DNA of 5,151 bases, taken from contig JACQPF010000322.1 of NCBI GenBank assembly GCA_016207625.1, forward strand, positions 1-5,151, written 5' to 3'. Shown piece by piece: positions 1 through 5,151 of this stretch. The translations under genes and the position numbers were made by a program. The notes under the pieces are model-generated. The model searched no databases. It saw nothing but the letters and a program-made list of their open reading frames with translations, and was not told where the DNA came from. Origin of the DNA: Elusimicrobiota bacterium (GTDB lineage Bacteria > Elusimicrobiota > Elusimicrobia > FEN-1173). Position 1 is the stretch's first letter; every line of letters begins with the position of its first letter.

Positions 1-1
1 G

Positions 2-901
2 CGCCTGCTGGGCCTCTGCCGGCGCGCCGACACCGGTTCCTCCGGGCTGACGGCGCAATGGCCCATGCCCTTGGGCGCCTATGAGGATTTCTTCACCCAC
101 GCCTTCACCCGGAATGAACAGCTCGTGAAAAATCTGTTCGAGCGCATGAACGCCACCGGCCAAACCGGCGCGGTCTTGGTGGCCGGCGGGTTCCATACGG
201 ACGGCCTGCGAGAAATCTTCACGGAGAAAAAGATCTCCCACGTCGTCGTCACCCCTCGCATCTCCGCCGTGGACAAAGCGGACGACTACCTCGCCGTCTT
301 CGCCCGGGGTCGCAACAGTTTGGAGAAGCTGATGCTGGGGGAGAAGCTGTTCGTGCGCAGCCAACTGCCCCTGGCGCTCCATTTGTCGGAGGGTTTCGAT
401 TACCTTCGGCCTGTCCTTCAACGGTTAATCAACAGCCTCTATGTGATCTATTCCCTGGCCACAGTGCCTCCCGCCGCTGCCGATAAGACCGTGCCTCTCA
501 TCTTGGCCGCCGTGGCCAAAGTCAGCGGGCTCGATGTTCAGTTGGCGGAACCCATCCGCCGTTCCGCGGGCGCCGTCTACATTCCACTCCAGGTCCGGCA
601 AGGGGAGCAAACGATCCGTTTTTCGGCGGTCCTGGTCGCGAAGAACAAGGCCAAGTCGGCCCGCGCCACCGCGCTCTATAACGATGCGGTCAACGGCCAG
701 CAGGAAATCGCCAAAGGCGCCCTGGGCGAGTTCGAGCTGGAGGTGTATGCCGACCGGGACGCCGTCTCCGCTTTGGCGGGGGCTTTCGGCCAAGGTGTCA
801 CCCAAACCATCGGCGGCGCCCAGGAATTGGCCGAAAAGAGCGGCCAGGAGTTCGCACAGATCCTCACCGAGTTCCAACGTACGGTACGGGGAAAAATCAA
901 T
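2..901 (+). other. Uncharacterised N-terminal region with GGFH motif (residues 1-300)
   Basis: I do not recognise a named family here. Residues 57-87 look like an alpha/beta unit: a hydrophobic strand (AVLVAGGFH), then a helix (GLREIFTEKK), then a second strand (HVVVTPRI). G62-G63-F64-H65 ends the first strand and could form a ligand or catalytic loop. Similar GGFHT followed by a V-x-P-x-I strand occurs, as far as I recall, in long proteins of uncultured bacteria, but I cannot verify this. Residues 140-175 are hydrophobic and alanine-rich but not clearly membrane-spanning. Residues 185-250 have alternating strand-like stretches, and 255-300 look amphipathic and helical, leading into the membrane hairpin. 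C6 is the only cysteine seen in this part. The true N-terminus lies outside the window. Confidence 0.5.
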
Positions 902-3900
902 CAATCCATCGTCAGGCGGGCCATCGCCACCGGCAGCGTGCTCATCGTTTCCGTGGCCGTGGCGAGCCTGTTACCGAACCTGGCGACGCTGGTCCTCTCC
1001 GCCGCCTCCTTGCTTATCGTCCTCATCTTCGCCCAGGGCTTCCAACGCCAAAGCCGCCTGGCCCAATATCTGTCGTATTCCGCCATCAAATTCCTGGCCC
1101 AATTCCGTGAATCCTCCAAACCGGAAGCCCCAACCGGACCCTCGGCCGAAACAGCTCCCGAGGCACCTCAGGGCGCGCTGGAACAAATGAACGCCGAACT
1201 GACCAAACTTTTGGCCATCAGGGAAAATCCGGACAACTCGTCCCCAATGAATCGTCTCTCCGGTCTGATCCAACAAGTGCGCGGCGAGGATATGAATGAA
1301 TTCGACAAGCTCCTCATGAAGGCCATCTTGGCCTCGACGGATGCGGCCGAGAAACGAACCTTAGAGCGCGTGCGCGGGAAATTATTCGACCGAGGCAAGG
1401 AATTGGCTGCCGAGGGCATGAAGCGGGTTCCACTGGTCCGCAACCAAGACAAGGCCGAACAAGTCAGGCAGAACCTGGAGCGATGGAAAGCGGACGCCGT
1501 TGCCTATGCGAGGGCGTATGCGGCCCAAAACCCCGACGCGGACTTGGCTGCCATTGAACAGGAGATTGAGAACGATATCTACAACCCGTTAAAAGAGGCG
1601 GTTGAGAAGATTGCCGAACTGAGAAGGAACGGCGAAATCGATCCGGAGGCGGTGTTGTTGAAACTGAGCCAAAACGATCGGGATCCCCGCATTGGCGTCA
1701 GCGGCCGGCCCGCTCGGGTCGGGTTCCTGCCCATGAAGGGAGATCCGTGGCAGACGGGGCATATTTTCGTGATGCTGGCCGCGATCGCCGAACAGAAACT
1801 GGACAAAGTGGTGATCGCCATCGATAACAGCGATCCGGAGAGGAAGCCGAACCTGAGCTCCCTGTCCATCCGGGAGGCGATCACCCTGGAGTTGTTGAAG
1901 GTGGTGGAACCTTTCGTGGAATATACCCCCGTCGCCAAAGAAGAGGCGGACTTGTTCACCGCGGACGGCGAGACGATGATCTTCCGGCTGATGAAGTTCA
2001 ATCGCGGAGCGCCCCTGCATTGGTTTTACATGGTGGGGTCCGACCACCGGTATTGGGTGAACCCCAAGGGAAAACCAGACACCGCGCAGAAACTCTCCCA
2101 GCACATGCAGCAGAAAAAGGACGGGTTCGAAAGCGAAAGGCTCGGGGTCATTTTCATCGAACGCAAGGGGGAGGAATTCAAACCCGGCGAGTTGGAGGAT
2201 TTGCGGAACACCGCTGAAACCAATGGAATGCAGGGGGTCCAAAAGATCCACCAACCCATGGACACTTCGTCCACCCGCGTGAGGAAAGAGAAGCATTGGT
2301 GGACGGTGCCGTCGGACGCATATGAAATGTCGGTGGAGTTCGGTTTCTGGGGAGCCGGAGACGCGCAGGATCCGATGAATGGCGTCGCGAAGCCGGCCGG
2401 TGAGGCCGCTCCCGGCTTGCCTTCCGTTGAAGAGGCGGAGAGGATCGCCAACGCCGAAACGACTTTCAACGCCGCCGAACCGAACCATCAGCCCGAAGTG
2501 ACGCATGACGCCGCCGTCTATACGGCCGCCGGCGTGGTGGCCGAAGGCCACCGGGGCGCCATCCTGGGCGTGACGGATAAGAACGAAGTCCGAAAGCTCA
2601 AAGACGCCGCCGACGGGTATGCCAAACTCACCACCGAGGCCGTGTTTTACGCCGAGGACGCCAAGGTCGTCGTGCACGTGGCCGAGGGCATCGGCCGGGA
2701 CGAAGTGGAAGAAAGCTTTCGTGGCGCGGAGATCATCAACCCGAACGGACGACAGACGCGCCACATTATTATTGACGTGATCGAGGGCACCAACGCAACA
2801 GCGAGCAACAACGAGGGAAAAACGCGCGAAGAGATCTCGAACGCCCAGTCGGGCGGCACCTCCGCCGTGGTCGCCGGGGACGGCGTTCAATCCCTGGGCA
2901 ACGCTCCGGACGTGTACGCCGACCAGTTCGTCAGCGCCGTTCCGGCTTCCGAACGGGCGCGGGTTCAGGCCCTGGTCCAAAAAAACCTGGCCGCTGAAGA
3001 CGAACCCGAGATCCGTGAAGTCCTTGAAGCGGTGGCTTCCGCCAACGGGATTTCCATCGACGACATGGAGATCGTGATCATGAAGCGGGACCGCGAGGCC
3101 CGCCGCATGACCGCGCTGAAGGCCATCCAAGCGAAGCATCCGGGCCTCGTCATCACACAGATCAAAGACGGAACCGTCGTCCACGGCCTTTTGGCCACGG
3201 TCGGGCGGAAACCCGGCACCGGTAAACACAAAGTGATGTGGACCGCCGGGGGCAGCGCCGAGGCGTTCATGAACCTGGCGGTGGCCGCCGGGATCCCGGG
3301 AGGTTTGGGCGCCCTGCGGTTGTACACGAAAAACATCAACACGACGGCGACGGGCGAGGTCGCCATGTCCTTTGAGCGCCGCTTTGATTGGGACGAGGCC
3401 GAGAAGGCCGAGATCCGCGAGATCCGGCCCCAGGATGCCGAGGCCATCTTCCGCGGCGAGCGCATATTCACGATTTCCGACGTGGAAGGCAACGTGGAGG
3501 GCAACTTCGCCTTCATCACGGACAACGGCGTGTTCAACGTGCCCGGCGTGCGGGAAATCCGTCCCGGCGTGTTCCGTGTGCACACCCTGCGCATCCTGGA
3601 CCTGAAGGCCTTCATCACCGTCGAAGACATTACCCATGAGGCCCTCAAGCGGATTCTCGCCAAGGGCCGGGAAGCCCAGGCCCCTCCGGCGGGCGCCGTC
3701 CGGGAAGCCCTTCCCACGGACCTGCCGAAAGTGGCGTTCGGAACCGCCGGGGTGCGGGAAGTGGGTCTCAGGATTGAGCAGGCCGCCCGCGTCGCGCAAG
3801 CCGTCGCGGACGAAGCCCCCGGCTTGGTGGGGAAATCCCGTGCCGACCTGCGCGTGGTCGTCGGTTACGACGCCCGCTATCATGGGCAAGAATACGCCCA

Positions 3901-5151
3901 GCGCATCGTCGAAGTCCTCGCCGCTAACGGCATCAAACCGCATTTGAACGACCAAGTCGCTCCCACGCCCGTCATGGGCGAATCCACCCGCGCGGGCCAG
4001 CCCGCCGGCGAGGGATACGACCTGGCCATCCAACTGACAGCAAGTCATAACCCTGTGGCCACGTCGGCGGATTTGGCGAAGGATTTCTGGCAGGGCATCA
4101 AAGTCATGCTGAACGGCGTTCCCATCGATGACGCCCGGGCCTCGAAGATCTCCGAGCGCGCCAACCAACTGACGGAAGTCGCGCGGATGCCCCACCAAGC
4201 CCAAGCGGTGGACCTTGTCTCTCAAAGCAACGCCCGGCTTCGCCAAGCCTTGGACTTCGATCCGTTGCAGGCGAAACTCGCCGCCCACAAAGCCGCGAAT
4301 CCGGAGTTCGGCGTGGTCATCGACTCCATGCACGGCGGCACCGTGGAAGCAGCGAAGGTCATCCGGGAATTGGGCGTCGTGGAAGAGCATTTGAACACCA
4401 CGCCCATCCACCAGGGAAACCATCCCCTCGTGCTTGAAAACGGGAAGATCTGGGCGCCGGACCCGACGAAACCCCAAAACTATCCTGAGTTCCTCGGCAA
4501 GCTGAAACCGGGCCAGTTCGGCGTCCTCTTCGACGGGGACGGCGACCGCGCCGTGCTCCGCGACGTGAACGGCCGGGAAATTACACCGAACCAGTTGGGC
4601 CTCATCTTCGCCCATTACCTTTATCACCAGTACGGCGTGCGCGGCACGGTGGTGCGTTCGCTTCCCTCGACCCGGGGCCTGGACCGCTTCTACCAACGGA
4701 TGAACCTCGCCTTTGCAGAAACCCCCGTGGGGTCGAAAAACTTCGCTCCCTATTTGGGAGAGCTCATCGTGGCCATCGAAGAAAGCGGCCACGTGTTCTT
4801 CCGCATCGGCGACGAAGTCTTCGCGGACTCCGCCGTGGCGGAAGCCGTGCTCGCGCTGGACATCATCGCCACCACCGGCAAGAGCCTCACGGATTACCTC
4901 CAAATGGTGGAAGCGGAACCGGGCCAAGGCGCCTTGATTTACAACCGGAGCGAGGTCACCCCGAGCCTCGTCACCGATGATTTCAAAGCCGGCGCCAAAG
5001 GACTTCGGAAAGACGGCAAACCGCAGCTCTTCGCGGAGACGTTGGCTCAAAAACTGGGCAAGGGCGTGGGGAGTTACGACGCCTCCGATTCCGGCGGGGT
5101 TTTGGTCAGGTTCACCGACGGCACCTGGGCCATGTACCGCGTGTCCGGCAC
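2..5151 (+). CDS. Giant multidomain protein, internal fragment (unknown region, membrane hairpin, nucleotidyltransferase, GlpX-type FBPase, phosphohexomutase)
   Basis: One frame is open across the whole window: 1716 complete codons with no stop, and both ends lie outside. The frame is proved coding by recognisable domains in one unbroken phase: a NadD-like nucleotidyltransferase (about 571-784), a class II fructose-1,6-bisphosphatase (836-1225) and a phosphoglucomutase/phosphomannomutase (1241 onward). These follow an uncharacterised N-terminal part, a two-segment membrane hairpin (307-344) and a charged helical stretch (393-560). Pro/Ala-rich linkers separate the modules. No start can be chosen: the first in-frame ATG (bases 65-67) has no convincing ribosome binding site, and coding character runs on upstream. 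Each enzyme domain is normally a separate protein of about 200-460 residues, so a chain above 1717 residues is exceptional. Sequencing frameshifts joining separate genes are unlikely, since the phase never changes and no stop, spacer or ribosome binding site separates the domains. A giant protein of the kind reported in Omnitrophota is the best fit; this is inference. Confidence 0.93.
920..1033 (+). other. Two-segment transmembrane hairpin (residues 307-344)
   Basis: Two uncharged hydrophobic stretches, about residues 307-324 and 327-344, are separated only by P325-N326. This is the form of a helical hairpin crossing the membrane twice, or of a re-entrant loop. Arginines flank both outer ends (R305 and R306 before; R349 and R352 after), while the turn has no charge. 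By the positive-inside rule both flanks, and so the enzyme domains downstream, should be cytoplasmic. That suits domains acting on phosphorylated sugars and nucleotides. The segments are short (about 18 residues each), so a peripheral hydrophobic hairpin is also possible. Confidence 0.75.
1109..1177 (+). other. Pro/Ala/Glu-rich linker 1 (residues 370-392)
   Basis: A low-complexity stretch with five prolines (P374, P377, P380, P386, P389) among Ala, Glu, Ser and Thr lies between the membrane hairpin and the helical region. Such composition is usual for flexible interdomain linkers. It has no recognisable motif. Confidence 0.7.
1178..1681 (+). other. Charged, predominantly helical spacer region (residues 393-560)
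   Basis: No family is recognised. The stretch is rich in Glu, Lys, Arg, Ala, Leu and Gln and almost free of proline, with periodic hydrophobic residues that suggest several amphipathic helices or a helical bundle. It could be a short coiled coil in places (about 455-500 and 515-545). It lies between the membrane hairpin and the nucleotidyltransferase domain, so it may be a stalk or an oligomerisation element. That role is inference only. Confidence 0.55.
1712..2353 (+). other. NadD-like nucleotidyltransferase domain (residues 571-784)
   Basis: The region has the layout of the HxGH nucleotidyltransferase superfamily, closest by eye to nicotinate mononucleotide adenylyltransferase (NadD). A first strand and loop (VGFLPMKGDPWQTGH, 573-587) corresponds to the family's G-x-F-(D/N)-P-x-H-x-G-H loop. 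A second strand follows (KVVIAIDNSDP), then a helix with a conserved-looking arginine (SIREAI). Next come a V-G-S-D-H motif (678-682) like NadD's G-x-D, and a C-terminal S-S-T-R-V-R motif (756-761) matching the family's ISSTxIR. Length (about 210 residues) fits NadD. In this family the first loop binds ATP and the SST motif holds its phosphates; the reaction transfers AMP to a nicotinate nucleotide. Oddity: the first histidine of HxGH is replaced by Q584, while H587 stays. Activity or substrate may have changed; another nucleotidyl acceptor, or a structural role, is possible. The fold call is firm, the reaction is not. Confidence 0.78.
2354..2506 (+). other. Interdomain linker 2 (residues 785-835)
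   Basis: A stretch of about 50 residues rich in Ala, Gly, Pro and Glu joins the nucleotidyltransferase to the bisphosphatase. The clearest low-complexity part is residues 796-808 (P798, P804, P807). A short helix may follow (809-820). No motif is recognised. Confidence 0.6.
2507..3676 (+). other. Class II fructose-1,6-bisphosphatase (GlpX-type) domain (residues 836-1225)
   Basis: GlpX-type enzymes hydrolyse fructose 1,6-bisphosphate to fructose 6-phosphate in gluconeogenesis, using divalent metal. Comparison from memory with E. coli GlpX gives a collinear match. D-K-N (859-861) and A-A-D-G (869-872) match its GDKN-TADG. A-E-G (894-896) matches the first part of GEGEID. D-V-I-E-G-T (925-930) matches DPIEGT. 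N-A-P-D-V-Y (967-972) matches NAPDMY. K-D-G (1055-1057) matches PDGD, and G-G-S-A-E (1083-1087) matches GGAPE. The presumed metal and active-site residues D33, E57, D85, E88, T90 and E213 correspond to D871, E895, D925, E928, T930 and E1087, and the D33-E57 spacing of 24 is kept exactly. The core is therefore probably catalytic. Oddities: Val replaces Pro in DPIEGT, the second Glu of GEGEID is lost, about 9 residues are inserted before the DKN, and about 12 after EGT. The domain runs to about 390 residues against about 336 in E. coli. A related sugar bisphosphatase, such as sedoheptulose-1,7-bisphosphatase, is possible. Confidence 0.82.
3674..3715 (+). other. Pro/Ala-rich linker 3 (residues 1225-1238)
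   Basis: A short Ala/Pro/Gly stretch (AQAPPAGAVREALP) joins the end of the bisphosphatase domain to the start of the phosphohexomutase. Its position and composition resemble the other two linkers. The boundary is approximate. Confidence 0.6.
3722..5151 (+). other. Phosphoglucomutase/phosphomannomutase domain, C-terminally cut by the window (residues 1241-1717+)
   Basis: This is an alpha-D-phosphohexomutase, which interconverts hexose 6-phosphate and hexose 1-phosphate through a phosphoserine. All hallmark motifs appear in order. F-G-T-A-G-V-R (1246-1252) opens domain 1, and V-V-V-G-Y-D-A-R follows. T-A-S-H-N-P (1346-1351) carries the catalytic S1348. D-G-D-G-D-R (1511-1516) binds Mg2+ through D1511, D1513 and D1515. 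E-T-P-V-G-S-K (1573-1579) and E-E-S-G-H (1593-1597) form the sugar-binding loops, and G-H-V-F-F resembles bacterial PMM/PGM enzymes. The window ends at R-V-S-G-T (1713-1717), the start of the phosphate-binding loop (R-x-SGTEP). Only the last part of domain 4, a few tens of residues, is missing. Nothing visible suggests inactivity. Glucose or mannose (or both) could be the substrate; the motifs do not decide. Free-standing members are about 450-560 residues, so this domain is of normal size. Confidence 0.93.

Noticed and set aside
65..67. In-frame ATG as the start of the protein
   Set aside because: No purine-rich ribosome binding site lies at proper spacing upstream, and the frame remains open to the window edge, so an upstream start is more likely.
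534..1190. Plus-strand open frame of 218 codons in another phase
   Set aside because: Its translation is dominated by Ser, Arg and Pro, as expected from an out-of-phase reading of a GC-rich gene, and it overlaps the giant frame completely.
3406..3510. Short direct repeats (I-R-E-I-R at about 3415 and V-E-G-N-V-E-G-N at about 3482)
   Set aside because: They are only a few codons long, lie within the bisphosphatase domain and look like chance repetition of common codons rather than a repeat array.
2965..3717. Minus-strand open frame of 250 codons
   Set aside because: It overlaps the bisphosphatase domain, has Arg/Ser/Ala-rich composition and shows no motif; it is a shadow.
1589..5050. Minus-strand open frame of 1153 codons as a real gene
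   Set aside because: Its translation is rich in His, Gly, Val, Asp and Arg without any recognisable domain, it is in register with the plus-strand gene, and the opposite strand encodes clear enzyme motifs throughout.
2..5151. Separate genes in an operon instead of one protein
   Set aside because: No stop codon, intergenic gap or ribosome binding site appears at any domain joint, and the reading phase never changes.

Overview
The whole window lies inside one giant plus-strand reading frame. From base 2 to the last base there is no stop codon (1716 complete codons plus two bases), and no start or end of the protein is visible. The window therefore holds the middle of a very large multidomain protein. 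No RNA gene, mobile element, CRISPR array, promoter or terminator was seen.

Layout, numbered as residues within the window: 1-300 is an uncharacterised region with a GGFH motif; 307-344 is a pair of hydrophobic segments; 370-392 is a Pro/Ala/Glu-rich linker; 393-560 is a charged, probably helical region; 571-784 is a NadD-like nucleotidyltransferase fold with a variant HxGH motif; 785-835 is a second linker; 836-1225 is a class II (GlpX-type) fructose-1,6-bisphosphatase domain that keeps the expected metal ligands; 1225-1238 is a third linker; from 1241 on is a phosphoglucomutase/phosphomannomutase domain with an intact phosphoserine loop, metal loop and sugar loop. The window stops inside this last domain, at its SGT phosphate-binding loop.

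The base composition is GC-rich, with mostly G or C at third codon positions. Fusing several central sugar-phosphate enzymes with membrane segments and long linkers in one frame recalls the giant proteins reported from Omnitrophota (formerly candidate phylum OP3) and related uncultured bacteria. This taxonomic guess rests on architecture and memory, not on a database comparison.

Read as a unit, the protein would tether cytoplasmic sugar-phosphate enzymes to the inner face of the membrane. The phosphatase would make fructose 6-phosphate, the mutase would interconvert hexose 6- and 1-phosphates, and the nucleotidyltransferase fold might activate a product or make a cofactor. An isomerase step would still be needed and could lie outside the window. 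A long open frame on the minus strand (1589-5050) is a shadow of this gene.
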